The notes below the pieces were generated by a model that worked only from the letters and a program-made list of their open reading frames with translations, made no database searches and was not told the DNA's origin. Below, piece by piece: positions 22,781 to 32,858 of a DNA stretch of 64,000 nt. This DNA is from Leucocoprinus leucothites (Eukaryota; Basidiomycota; Agaricomycetes; Agaricales; Agaricaceae). The first letter of the stretch is position 1. Every line of letters begins with the position of its first letter. The stretch is taken from the NCBI GenBank assembly GCA_013368445.1, contig JAACJO010000007.1, forward strand, positions 1,240,001 to 1,304,000, in the 5' to 3' direction. A program made the translations under genes and the position numbers.

Positions 22781-23509
22781 GGATTTTGAGTTCTTTGTCC
22801 GGTTCCTCAGGAGTGCCTCGAATACTCTCGCTACTTTACCGACAAAGTTCAAGAGGCGCCTTGGTTGTCGATGTGATGGTGATCAACTATACGTCGCGTC
22901 CAAGGGTCCTCCCACCCAACCTGACCAATAGCGTGGGTAAGGTAAGTTGAATGGAGAAATATGAACGCCCAATGATGAACATACCGCACCCAACTCCTGC
23001 TGAATGCTCGGATGCACTGGGATATGCAATTGCGCTGTACTGGCACAAGCCCAACGCTCGATGTGCGTGACAACTTAGCCGAGCCGGACAGTCTCGTGGA
23101 CGTTTGATGAGATCAAAACTTCTGTTTGATTGAATCACTCATCAAGTGAAATGAGGCGCCTCCCTTGTGTGATTGTATATACTCACTCACAATTTAGCTT
23201 CACAACTGACATAAGAAAATTGTATATACGGACATAAACAGGAAGAACTGAAATTCAAAATGACGAACTGTCCAGAGTTTTCAACACAGGATCAAACGCA
23301 CTTCAGGCATTGAGTGGTTTGTTGAGAAGAGGACACTATCATCCGAGAACTCATATCTATCAATACACCACGTCTGCTCCAAACTACTTGAGGTTATCTG
23401 TCGTGAGACTGACATCATATACTGCATATAAAAAGTCTACAAGATCCATCACTTAAAGAGCTCATCATGATCCTGTAAGGAATCAGACAAATCATCCATA
23501 AGAATTCAT
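22781..23509. other. Intergenic region with no recognisable gene
   Basis: About 0.7 kb upstream of IMA1 and downstream of the four-helix membrane protein gene. Short frames on both strands overlap and lack motifs. The TTGTATATAC string occurs twice near 23173-23230; otherwise I see nothing. Confidence 0.4.
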
Positions 23510-24094
23510 TTATGGCACAACAGCTTGATAAAGATGCTCACAAGCCTGATTGTATTGCGGTAACTGGTACCACTTCCCGCCGGTGGTCCCCAGTGCAGCA
23601 CGTCTCTCTTTCATGGACCACAGAGCAATGACCACCAGCAACGGCACCTCAAGGACCAAACCACCAAGCTCGATGAAACTTGCAATATAACGGCCTTCCC
23701 ATCCAGTCTCAAGCCTTCCAGTAAGGATGTAATAAATAAACATTATGACAATCGCAATCGCAGCTGTGTAGGCCATGCCACTGATGACTGCAAGGAAGAT
23801 CATTGGTTTCCGGGAAGATATGGGGATCGGCAGCGCCGAACCGCCACGACGTTCGGGCGGTTGCCCGCTGAGTTTTCTCAGCTTTGCCCGATTGTGAAGG
23901 ACGATCGAGTGGTGGATTATGGTGAGAAAAAAGCCAGCTTCACTTAGCCAGAACGAAAAATAGCCGAAATAAACCAGTGAGCATGCAAGGATGGCGAATG
24001 ATAGAAAAAACGAAACATAGATGTAGTGGTCAATTCGGCGACCGATGGAGGCAAGGGAGGCGTTATTTTGGGCGGAGGCTTCAGCCGAGCTCAT
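23510..24094 (-). CDS. Four-helix integral membrane protein of unknown function
   Basis: A single exon gives 194 aa starting at the ATG at 24094 (MSSAEASAQNNASL). Four hydrophobic stretches are clear: YIYVSFFLSFAILACSLVYF, FWLSEAGFFLTIIHHSIVL, IFLAVISGMAYTAAIAIVI and FIELGGLVLEVPLLVVIAL. A basic loop (RAKLRKLSGQPPERRGG) lies between helices 2 and 3. Four helices with short termini resemble MARVEL-type or similar small fungal membrane proteins, but I see no motif that fixes the family. Such genes are common and lineage-specific in mushroom genomes. It sits next to gene-free DNA carrying a transposon-like element. Confidence 0.6.
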   Translation of the reverse strand: MSSAEASAQNNASLASIGRRIDHYIYVSFFLSFAILACSLVYFGYFSFWLSEAGFFLTIIHHSIVLHNRAKLRKLSGQPPERRGGSALPIPISSRKPMIFLAVISGMAYTAAIAIVIMFIYYILTGRLETGWEGRYIASFIELGGLVLEVPLLVVIALWSMKERRAALGTTGGKWYQLPQYNQACEHLYQAVVP

Positions 24095-24631
24095 AATGGC
24101 GGTGTATTGGGAGAAATTTGGCAAGCTTAGAGAGCTCTTTATAGATGATGCAATGGGGGAAACATGCCAAGTGAGCCATGCAATTCATTTAAGGGGATCA
24201 AGTAATGGGCGGCGTGCAGTGCCCTTGACATCTATATCAATGTGACATGTCTTGGCACCAGGACCCCCACATTTCGCAAGAGCCCTGGCTGATTTCGAGA
24301 CCTGTATCCGGGAGGAGAGTTCAAGAGTTTAGTTCAACAGGACCCATTCCAGTACTTTAAGTGCAATATATCCTCGATCTTCCCTTCGACTGTTTTGGCC
24401 ACAGTTCAAATATCAGCCACGGATCACGGCCTACTATCATCACTTGGAGCGAATAATGGGATCTACCAAGTCAATGGTTTTATCGCACCGCCTCCGGATC
24501 TAGAGCTATGGCACCTCGAGAACCAAGTTAAAGGTGTACATTCCTTAAAACCACCAAGAATGCTTCAGAACGGGTAAAGGACGATGGCCTTTGCGTTGAC
24601 AATTTTGCCGTCAGTAACAGGCATCTAGAGC
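24095..24631. other. Gene-free DNA left of the TIR element
   Basis: No gene that I can support. Stop-rich frames only; a 60-codon plus-strand frame near 24395-24577 has no motif. Confidence 0.4.
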
Positions 24632-24657
24632 TACAGTTGACTCTGCCTTAACCCATA
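24632..24657 (+). repeat. Left terminal inverted repeat with TA
   Basis: Twenty-six bases beginning TACAGTTGACTC and ending AACCCATA. They match the reverse complement of 25540-25565 with a single mismatch (T for C at the seventh base). The outer TA is best read as the target duplication, leaving a TIR that starts CAGT. Confidence 0.85.
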
Positions 24658-24728
24658 GCAGTTCGTGGAAGCTCCGGCCTATGGGTTTTCATGGAGTATG
24701 GGTTATGAGAAAGATCAATAAATTCGAT

Positions 24729-25265
24729 TTAAAAATAATTAAAAATTGTATAAAATATTCTGACTATTGTAAAGGCTGAAAGAGGTTGTTGGGTGGCTTG
24801 TTCGACTCCTCGCCAGGAAGTGATCGTCAAAATGAGTAACCCTTGAAGTCGTAGTCTTTCTAAGCGGAGTTGGTAGTTATAGGACACCAAAAGCTGTTCC
24901 ATCTTGCGAGCAAAAGGTTGACTACTACTAGTAGTGGCGAAGTACCTCATTTAGCAAAGATAAGGCCTCTAGAAGATCCTTTCGATGAATTGGTGGTGGG
25001 TCTGGGCTCTTTGTATTTTCATCAGGTCCGTCATTGCCACCATTAAGTTCAATCATCTCTTGTTGCTTGTGTGATTCCATGATGGCTGTGTAGATTTCTT
25101 TTCCGCCCCTTCATTCATCAAGATGACCCCCCTCTTTCTTCACCTGTGTCGAAAGATCTATCAAACTTACAGCTTCTTTTCGAGAAGTATTTTGCGAGGA
25201 CCAATTTGGTGTTCAAGTTTAGTGAGTCCCTTTTCGAGAGCCTCAGTAAGAGAAGGACAAGACAT
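24729..25265 (-). CDS. Possible spliced gene inside the TIR element
   Basis: Tentative. From the ATG at 25265 (MSCPSLTEALEKGLTKLE) an exon runs to 25171, with a textbook GTAAGT donor. It joins an AG at 25109 so that the frame continues for 54 residues (GGKEIYTAIMESHKQQEM, later PPPIHRKDLLEALSLLNE). It can end at a TAG soon after (about 93 aa), or splice again (24903-24945, 43 bp) and read to a stop at 24729 (about 143 aa). The product is charged and probably helical. I do not recognise it. It could be the remnant of the end of a transposase or a protein carried by the element. Confidence 0.35.
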
Positions 25266-25539
25266 AGCAGAGGTGTAGACTAGGTCTCTACTCTCAAAAT
25301 TGGTTCAATTCCTTTACCTCAATTCAACTTCCAAACGGCCCGAAGGCTAAGCGCTCAAATATTGCACTCCAAATATGGTCCCTTACTATATATGGTACCG
25401 GCGCTATGGGATTTATCCTCCCAAAACCTATGGGTTAAGGGGTATGGGAGAGTTATGGGTTTTTACGCTTAAATCTCTGTGAACCAACTTTGTGGAAGCA
25501 AAATCCTATGGGGTATTACAGAGTATGGGTTATGACAGG

Positions 25540-25565
25540 TATGGGTTAAGGCAGAGTCGACTGTA
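25540..25565 (-). repeat. Right terminal inverted repeat with TA
   Basis: Twenty-six bases, TATGGGTTAAGGC through GAGTCGACTGTA, the inverted partner of 24632-24657 with one mismatch. A second direct copy of GTATGGGTTA precedes it at about 25523. Confidence 0.85.
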
Positions 25566-26991
25566 TCCATCCGCACAGAATCCAAGTTTAGAACAACCAA
25601 TATAAACTCTGTCGCAGCCTTCGGCATCTGGAACACAAGGGCAAACTGAATATGGGTAGACAAACGGGAATTGAGACAAAACCAGGTGTGCCTGCCTTTT
25701 GGATAGCCAGTTAGGCAATCTCACCAAGAACATCTGTTACTTTGAGACTAAAAAGTATCAATAGGCCTTCCATAGCCACAGAAATCCCGATCGAGCCTGA
25801 GCCAACTTTCTAATAGGGTTGGTAGACATATACTGTCCAAGGTTTATATGGATCTATGGCCGAAGTACGTACTACAATATTATTGGGGTGGCGATTTGTC
25901 TACGGAGCCCAACAGGCAACGAAAGCCTCAGGTACATGCGGCGGACATACTGCGACCTATATCCTAGAAAAATCAAACAAATCTCATGTGTAGAGTCAAT
26001 ATAATGTCAAGAACGACCGACCGAGATCAAGACCCGAGAAGTCCCCGGGGTTTTGTTTAATGAGACGTTCGCAATTATAAAGATGAATCAAGTACGAACT
26101 AAGCATCAATGACTTTCCACAAGCGAGTTTCGGATAGAAGCGCCCTCGGAACGAATATTTCATGCCTGTCTATGATCCAAATCATAGAAGTCACAACAAG
26201 CCCACGCAGAAGTAGTATGACTTTCATTTTGGCAGAGAATCTTCTCCACAATATCTTGAGATGTTTCCTCTTTCTCAGGCTGAGACAAGGACGACGTCCG
26301 ATCTTCCAAGCGCGTAAGCAGCCTGAGAGAGGGTTACCGCCCGGTTTTCTCGTGCTTCATTGTGATTTCATGTTGCTCGACATTGCTCGGAGATAAATAG
26401 ACATATTTATAAGCCCAACGCCTAGATTAGATCTTCCGTCCCTCTGTCATCACCTTCCAGCCTGGACAGGCCGTTGGAGGTTGAGTATCAATAGGTGAAA
26501 AGGGCGGACGTACATCTTAAGGTCTTCGGGTAGTCAATTTACTCCTCGGTAGGCCCTAGCCCAGTGTCCTGTATGCTCGTACGCGTCGTGTTTGGCATAA
26601 ATGCGAATGTACTGTCACTGAGCCCAGGCCAAGACACAGGGTGTCCTGAGTCATTATCACTGGGGGGTTTCTGCTCCATCGCAGTAATCGCGGCCTCCAC
26701 TTTTAATATGTGGGGGGGGCATACAAGCCGCGGCGTCACCTGCATGAGGATTCATATTAGACATACATTCTGAAGGTGCCAGAACTGAGTACATCAAGGA
26801 CGAACGGCTTGAAGCAATGAAAATGACTTTAAGCTCCGATCACGTGATCAAAACGCGTCCGCGTTAATACGTGTGGGAAAGTTGAAACGCCATTGCCTCA
26901 CTTTGACTCGTCTCGGTAAGCCGAGCAACGCAAGTCACTCAAGTCTTTTTATTTGTCTTGTATATCCACCAACAATCCCCGTTTACCAATC
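25566..26991. other. Gene-free DNA and RAD51 promoter
   Basis: About 1.4 kb with no gene that I can support. A minus-strand frame at 25540-25733 is Cys-containing (CPCV, GCDR, GCSKLGFC) but short and without partner exons. A plus-strand frame near 26109-26396 has no motif. The last 150 bp is the RAD51 promoter with CACGTG at 26841 and ACGCGT at 26853. Confidence 0.45.
26853..26858. promoter_or_regulatory. MluI cell-cycle box (ACGCGT) upstream of RAD51
   Basis: ACGCGT lies 134 bp before the RAD51 start codon, 7 bp after a CACGTG palindrome. In yeasts this box is bound by MBF (Mbp1/Swi6 type) and drives G1/S expression of replication and recombination genes. That it acts here is inference from the motif and the gene it precedes. 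Confidence 0.5.
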
Positions 26992-28310
26992 ATGTCACAA
27001 CAGCCTTCACAAGCCTCACAAGCCCCCGAAGATGAGGAATATCAGATGACTGGACCCCTCCTCGTATCCAAACTCACCGAAGCAGGGATCCACCCTAACG
27101 ACATCAAGAAACTCAATAATGCTGGCCTTTACACTGTCGAAGCGGTTGCCTTTACACCAAAGAAACACCTTGTCACAATCAAGGGGATTTCAGATCAGAA
27201 GGCGGATAAGATTCTAGAGGAAGGCAAGTTGCATTGAGAGGTTATTCAGCTATAGGGAAAGCCGCTGACGAAATTCGAATTCTGCACTACTCTAGCCCAG
27301 AAGATTGTACCTTTAGGGTTTCAAAGTGCCACTGAAGTTCACGCTCGTCGATCCGAACTAGTGCATATAACGACTGGATCAAAACAGCTGGATGCCCTTC
27401 TGGGTGGTTCGTGCAAATTCCTGCTCTTTCAGTCATGTCTCGCCTTATGAACACACAATTCCAGGTGGAATTGAGACTGGTGCCATCACAGAACTCTTCG
27501 GCGAGTTTAGGACAGGAAAATCACAACTATGCCATACCCTCTCCGTAACGTGCCAGCTTCCTGTGAGTATGGGCGGCGGAGAAGGCAAGTGCTTGTACAT
27601 TGATACCGAAGGAACATTCCGCCCCGTCCGTTTACTTGCCGTTGCGGAGAGATATGGCTTGAATGGCCAAGAAGTCCTTGACAATGTTGCTTATGCGAGG
27701 GCCTATAATGCCGACCATCAACTCCAGTTATTAGCCATGGCTAGCGCTCTCATGTCTGAGTCTAGGTGCGCATATATCGCACTTTTCTTGGGCCTACCTC
27801 ACTGTACCTTTACTCTAGATTTTGTTTATTGATAGTGGATTCATGTACGGCCCTCTACCGTACCGATTTCAGTGGTCGTGGTGAACTATCGACTCGCCAG
27901 AACCACCTGGGCAAGTTCCTTAGGACTCTTCAACGTTTAGCTGATGAGGTGTGCTTGATCGGTTTCGCCCAGGTGAAATAACTCACAGTGCGCTCTAGTT
28001 TGGTATTGCGGTCGTCGTGACGAACCAAGTCATGTCAAATCCAGACGCTGCAGCTGGCCCATATGCTGGGAATGAGAAAAAACCCATCGGAGGCAATATT
28101 ATGGCACACGCTTCAACGACGAGGTGGGATATTTCGCTAGTCTACCATGTCAATCCTCGAGTACCTAATCCCATTTCTAGATTGCAGCTCAAGAAGGCCC
28201 GTGGAAATACACGTTCATGTAAAATATACGATTCCCCTTGCTTGCCGGAGATGGAGACACACTTCGCCATCCTGGAGGGTGGCATCGGTGACCCAGAAGA
28301 AGAATCATGA
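26992..28310 (+). CDS. RAD51: RAD51 recombinase
   Basis: Strand-exchange ATPase of homologous recombination. Six exons (26992-27223, 27296-27406, 27465-27765, 27819-27948, 27999-28123, 28181-28310) give 342 aa, the normal length. The N-terminal helix-hairpin-helix domain ([18 protein letters not shown]) precedes the RecA core. Walker A is GEFRTGKS (127-134), Walker B LLIVDS (218-223), then [20 protein letters not shown], the L2-side [16 protein letters not shown] and the C-terminal IYDSPCLPE. The sequence is RAD51, not DMC1, judging by the short N terminus and [10 protein letters not shown] context. Intron 1 (27224-27295) has a GC donor (G|GCAAGT); it is needed to join KILEE to AQKIVPLGF. The gene is convergent with the dehydrogenase gene downstream. 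Confidence 0.95.
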
Positions 28311-28615
28311 TTGCTTGCATATAGACTTACATCGTCGCTCTTGAATACCCATTTCCCACAGACTCGACTCGGATTACAGATTGTTGGATTCGTGGTTTTT
28401 CCGTCGCTAATACAAAAATGTGGTTTCTACTGTACAATACATTTGAAGCATAATAATGGTATTCGTCAGTGTTGAATTAAAGAAATAACCAGTTGAATGG
28501 ATGGTAGGCAATCAGTTGAGTGAAAGCTCCAATGAGATCCAGGATCTAAAGAAATGATTATTGTACAATGGCACTATCGACCGTCCATATCGGTTTTTTC
28601 AGCCCGGCGAGTTCT
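28311..28615. other. Convergent 3' flanks of RAD51 and the dehydrogenase gene
   Basis: Short AT-rich spacer; I see no gene. It should contain both polyadenylation sites. Confidence 0.5.
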
Positions 28616-30072
28616 TTAAGCCAGGAAGCGCGTAATGATGTTAGCATCAGTACCACTAATCCTCTCCCTCAGCCTACTGAAATCGGCCGGGCTGACGTCT
28701 GCAATATCGGCCAAGAGGTACGCAATTTCTCCTTTCGAGTCCGAGTACTGCTTCTCGACGTTGTACGGCGACAGAGCGTCGTTGACCTGCCTGAGCACAC
28801 CAGGCTGGTTCTTGTGCACATGGCAAATACGAACTTGATTGCCCTCTGCATTGGTGATAGCACGCAAATCGACTTCGGGGAAGTTGACTGCAGAAAGGGT
28901 CGAACCATAGTTGAGATAGCGAGTAACTGCCTGAGAGACTTCCTCTCCGATCATACGCTGGGCTTCTTCAGTGGACCCACCGATATGAGGAGTGAGGATG
29001 ACATTGGGGATAGAACGAAGCTGGCTAGACCAAGAGTTAAGTTGGTCGTCGAAGGCGTCACCGTTGGCTGCTGGTTCGAAGGGGAAGACGTCGATCGCTG
29101 CACCAGCAAGGTGTTTCGACTTCAGCGCATCAACCAGCGCAGGAATGTCAACGACACGGCCACGCGCATTATTGATGAGGTACGCCCCCTTTTTCATTTG
29201 GCTGAGTTCCTTTTTGGAAATCATATTGATCGTTTCTGGTAGTTCGGGGATATGGAGGGTGACAAAGTCGGATTGGGAAAGGAGACTTTCGAGACTTTCA
29301 ACCTGGCGAGCTGAGCCAAGGGGCATGAGGTTAATGACATCGTAGAAGAGCACACGCATGCCAAAGGCTTCGGCGAGGACAGAAAGTTGGGAACCAATGT
29401 GTCCATAGCCTACAATGCCGAGGGTCTTGCCACGGAGCTCCCAGCAGTTCTTTGACTGCTTGTTCCAGACACCGTTGCGCATCTCCCATGCGCGCTCAAA
29501 GTATTGCCGAGACAAGGCAACGAGCTCAGACATGACGAGCTCAGCGACCGAACGGGAGTTGGAGAACGGAGAGTTGAAGACGGGGATACCAGCTTGAGAA
29601 GCCGCCTTCAAATCTACCTGGTTCGTGCCGATACAGAAACATCCAATGACCAGAAGCTACAGGAGTAAAAATAAATCAGAATTTCAGGGTTCGAGAAAAA
29701 CGTGGAAGTGTGGCCAACTTTAGAAGCGGCCGAAAGCACGCGCTTAGTGATTTTGGTTTTGCTACGAATGCCGATGGCATGATATTGGCCGATTTTTTCG
29801 AGGAGTTCTTCTTCGGAGAAAGCTTTGGTATAGTGGTCAACATGGTAGCCCTGGGCTCGGAATGCACGAACGGCCTCTTGGCTGATGTTCTCGAGGATGA
29901 GAAGACGAAGGTCCTCGTTTTCTATAGGGTGGAGAATTTTCGGTTGGCGGATGTAATCAAGGGCGGCGGAGTCCTTGCGTCGGAGGATGCGTATGTGATC
30001 ATGGATCGAAGAGGAAGTGAGAGAAGAGGGAGAGGCAGCGACAGAGGAGATGATGTTGACTGGGCTAGTCAT
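28616..30072 (-). CDS. SER3: D-3-phosphoglycerate dehydrogenase
   Basis: Catalyses the first step of serine synthesis, NAD-dependent oxidation of 3-phosphoglycerate, in the cytosol. Two exons (29719-30072 and 28616-29656) across a 62 bp intron give 464 aa, as in the yeast Ser3/Ser33 type. The order is an N-terminal substrate-binding half (NEDLRLLILENISQEAV, IGIRSKTKIT), the Rossmann NAD motif GIVGYGHIGSQ, the signature NNARGRVVDIPAL, the catalytic-His block ILTPHIGGSTEEAQ, and a C-terminal ACT domain (RICHVHKNQPGVLRQVND) that normally gives feedback control by serine. The gene diverges from HIS7 over 344 bp holding a Gcn4/Cpc1-type site. Confidence 0.95.
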
Positions 30073-30416
30073 GTTAGTAGTGATGGTGTTCAGTGGAGCG
30101 ATGAGTGGTGGTGGTAGTGGTTAGAAGTGTGGAGGAGGAAGAAAAGGAGAAAGTTCGCAGTATGTTTTATATGACTCGAGAACTGGGCTGAATTCCGAAT
30201 TGGCAGGAAGAGATTGTCAAGCAAGCACGTCAGAGTATTGCAATGGATGAATAAAATTAATGGACAGCAAGCGACTGCCCCATTTAGATAACGCACGATC
30301 ATTGGCTGGATCAATCTCGATCAATTAATCAATCTTTTGCCATTGACTCATTTACGTCCCTTCAAAGTCCTGCAGCTTTGATTCTCCAAGTCATATATCC
30401 CCCCGTCATCCTCACC
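30073..30416. promoter_or_regulatory. Divergent SER3-HIS7 promoter
   Basis: This 344 bp spacer must drive both amino-acid biosynthesis genes. It includes TGACTCA at 30344-30350, the consensus of the general-amino-acid-control activator (Gcn4/Cpc1). Nothing else is recognisable. Confidence 0.6.
30344..30350. promoter_or_regulatory. Gcn4/Cpc1-type site TGACTCA
   Basis: A perfect palindromic heptamer, 67 bp before the HIS7 ATG and about 270 bp from the dehydrogenase ATG. Known in fungi as the binding site of the bZIP activator of amino-acid starvation responses; its use here is inference. Confidence 0.55.
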
Positions 30417-32258
30417 ATGGGTCTCTACCTTCTCGATTATGGTGCAGGCAACGTCCAGAGTCTAGCCAACTCGCTTACGAAACTCGGACACAAGTTCACA
30501 TGGATATCCCAGCCTTCAGATTTCGCAAAAGCCACCGTTCGTGTTTTTATCTCGTAAATAAACCCGACACGTACGCTCAAAAGTAATACCTGCTCCATGC
30601 CTATACTCGTCACTACATCACCACCCCACCACGTTTTTCCTCGCTCACATGCATGAGATTAGAGTCTCGTTTTCCCTGGCGTCGGGGCCTTTGAAACGGC
30701 AATCCAGCACTTGACAGATCGTGGTCTTTTGGAACCATTACGCGAATACATAAATTCCGGGCGACCATATTTCGGCATCTGCATCGGGATGCAAGTTCTC
30801 TTCGAGTCTTCTGATGAATCACCTTCCAAAGGACTTGGAATTATACCCTACCATATATCCCGATTCGATGACTCTAATAAATCCGTCCCTCACATGGGAT
30901 GGAATACCGCCGATCTTTTGTCTACTGCGACTTTCTCAGGTACACAAGACACGGAGGGAATACAAGAATCATCGTATTATTATTTCGTCCATTCATATTG
31001 CGCAAAATATGATCACGAGAAAAACCCCAAAGCTATGGAATGGGCGTATACAACCACGCAATATGGTGATGAACTATTCATATCCTCCGTTCGCAAGAAC
31101 AATGTCTTTGGCACCCAATTCCACCCCGAAAAATCTGGTATCGCTGGGTTAAAACTCATCGACGAATGGCTAAGCAAACCCGAATCCGCGCACACCCATG
31201 CCCCGCCGAGCATCCCCACACCAGTCACTCCACGGCCAGAACACAGACTAACAAAACGTATTGTCGCTTGTATGGATGTACGAGCAAACGACGACGGTGA
31301 TCTCGTCGTCACCAAAGGCGATCAATACGACGTCCGCGAGAAATCCGCCACTTCGCTTTCCTCTTCCTCTTCCATTAAGGCAACTACAGCAGGTGCAGTC
31401 CGAAACCTTGGCAAACCAGTCTCCCTCGCATCAAAATACTATTCTTCAGGTGCAGACGAACTGTGCCTCCTCAACATCACATCCTTCCGCCACTCTCCCC
31501 TCCACGATCAACCCATGCTGGCCGTCGTCCGCGCTGCCGCAGAAGAAATCTTCGTACCACTGACAATCGGTGGTGGAATCAAAGACACCGTCGATCCAGA
31601 CGGTACGAAACGTCCCGCATTGGAAGTAGCATCAGCTTATTTCCGTGCTGGAGCTGATAAAGTATCAATCGGCTCGGAAGCGGTTTACGCTGTTGAGAAA
31701 TTACTCGCGACGGGGGAGAAGGGGAATGGCGCGATTGAGACTATCGCTCATGCATACGGCAAACAAGCTGTCGTTGTTTCTATTGACCCGAGAAGGGCGT
31801 ATGTCAACCCAGAGACCTATAACGGTCCGTATAAAAACGAGCTTGTCTATGGGAAGCCAGATGGCCCAGAAAAAGAACGAGGTCAAGCGTGGTGGTATCA
31901 ATGTACCGTTTCCGGCGGACGCGAAAATCGACCTTTGTCGGTTTTGCAGCTGGCTAAAGGAGTCGAGGAGTTGGGTGCTGGAGAGATCTTAGTGAATAGT
32001 ATTGATCGAGATGGAACAGGTTTAGGATTTGACCTCGACTTGGTCAATTTGGTGAGGAAAAATGTGAAGATCCCTGTCGTGGCGAGTAGCGGTGCGGGGT
32101 CTGCTGGACATTTCGTTGACGTATTTAGAGAGACGGATGTTGAGGCTGCCCTGGCTGCTGGGATTTTCCATCGTGAAGAAGTCAGGATCGAAGAGGTAAA
32201 GGAGGCGCTAAGAAGCGCCGGAATTAACGCTCGTGTGGTTCCTCAAATTCAAACGTGA
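30417..32258 (+). CDS. HIS7: Imidazole glycerol phosphate synthase (HisH-HisF fusion)
   Basis: Bifunctional fifth-step enzyme of histidine synthesis, which makes imidazole glycerol phosphate plus AICAR using ammonia from glutamine. Two exons (30417-30536 and 30663-32258) across a 126 bp intron give 571 aa, the fungal length. The N-terminal class-I glutaminase has GAGNVQSL, the nucleophile in YFGICIGMQ (Cys80) and FHPEKSG (His193/Glu195). The C-terminal cyclase (beta/alpha)8 barrel shows IVACMDVRANDDGDLVVT, KGDQYDVREK, ELCLLNITSFR, PLTIGGGIKD, ADKVSIGSEAVYA and VVASSGAGSAGHF. A Ser/Pro/His-rich linker joins the halves. All expected blocks are present in order. Confidence 0.97.
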
Positions 32259-32858
32259 GAACGGATCTGTTATGATATTTTTGTAGATTTAGAAAGTGGA
32301 ACGACTCTTCAGGACAGCCAACATATTTATACTAGCCAAGGAAAAAAGAATATAAATTGCCAGATGTATCATACAGGAAACCGATAGGAGAGTAATATCA
32401 GAAACAGACAGGAACAGAGAGTACGAAAAGGAGAAAATACAGGGGTTCGTTATGTGTAAGAGGGGTAACTTTGTACAATACATCCTAGTTCTTGTCAAGA
32501 GTAGATTTCTCTGATAGACAGGACATTCAAACCCGGTAAGTTTCGTCGTAAAAGGAGGAAGAGGGGGATGGAAGAGGGAAAGTACTCCGGAGGTATGTAT
32601 GAGACAATAATGTGGAGAACGGATCCCTAAGGAAAAAGTACACAGATACGAAAGGAAGCAAAAAAGAAACAAAAAATATACATAAGATCTGCGCAGTCGA
32701 AGAAAACAGATCGTGGAGTCGATTGACGGATGGGCGGAGAGTTAGTTAGCGACATTTCCAGAATTATTTCAGAGACCTGGGTATCAATTGATTGGGCGCT
32801 CCGTCCACCAGTCGACTATAAAATGATGATTCGCGAGAGCGTCACCCGCGTTCGTCGT
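32259..32858. other. Spacer between HIS7 and PAL1 3' ends
   Basis: About 600 bp, purine-rich on the plus strand, with no supportable gene. It holds the convergent 3' UTRs. Confidence 0.45.

Larger units (their letters stand above)
24632..25565. mobile_element. TIR DNA transposon-like element, 0.93 kb, TA target site
   Basis: Near-perfect 26 bp inverted repeats bound 934 bp (including the TA on each side). A TA duplication and CAGT ends fit the Tc1/mariner/pogo superfamily; that assignment rests on ends only. Copies of an ATGGGTTA-like motif cluster next to both ends (24680-24712; 25430-25550), as expected for sub-terminal transposase sites. The interior has no transposase catalytic domain, so the element is either non-autonomous or strongly reduced. 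It does contain a possible small spliced gene on the minus strand (listed separately). It lies in a gene-free stretch between the membrane protein gene and RAD51. Confidence 0.75.

Noticed and set aside
25540..25733. Cys-containing small open frame as a possible secreted peptide
   Set aside because: No signal peptide, overlaps the TIR end and has no partner exon.
32289..32672. 127-codon minus-strand frame between HIS7 and PAL1
   Set aside because: Low-complexity Phe/Leu/Ser composition from the purine-rich 3' UTR; no motif.
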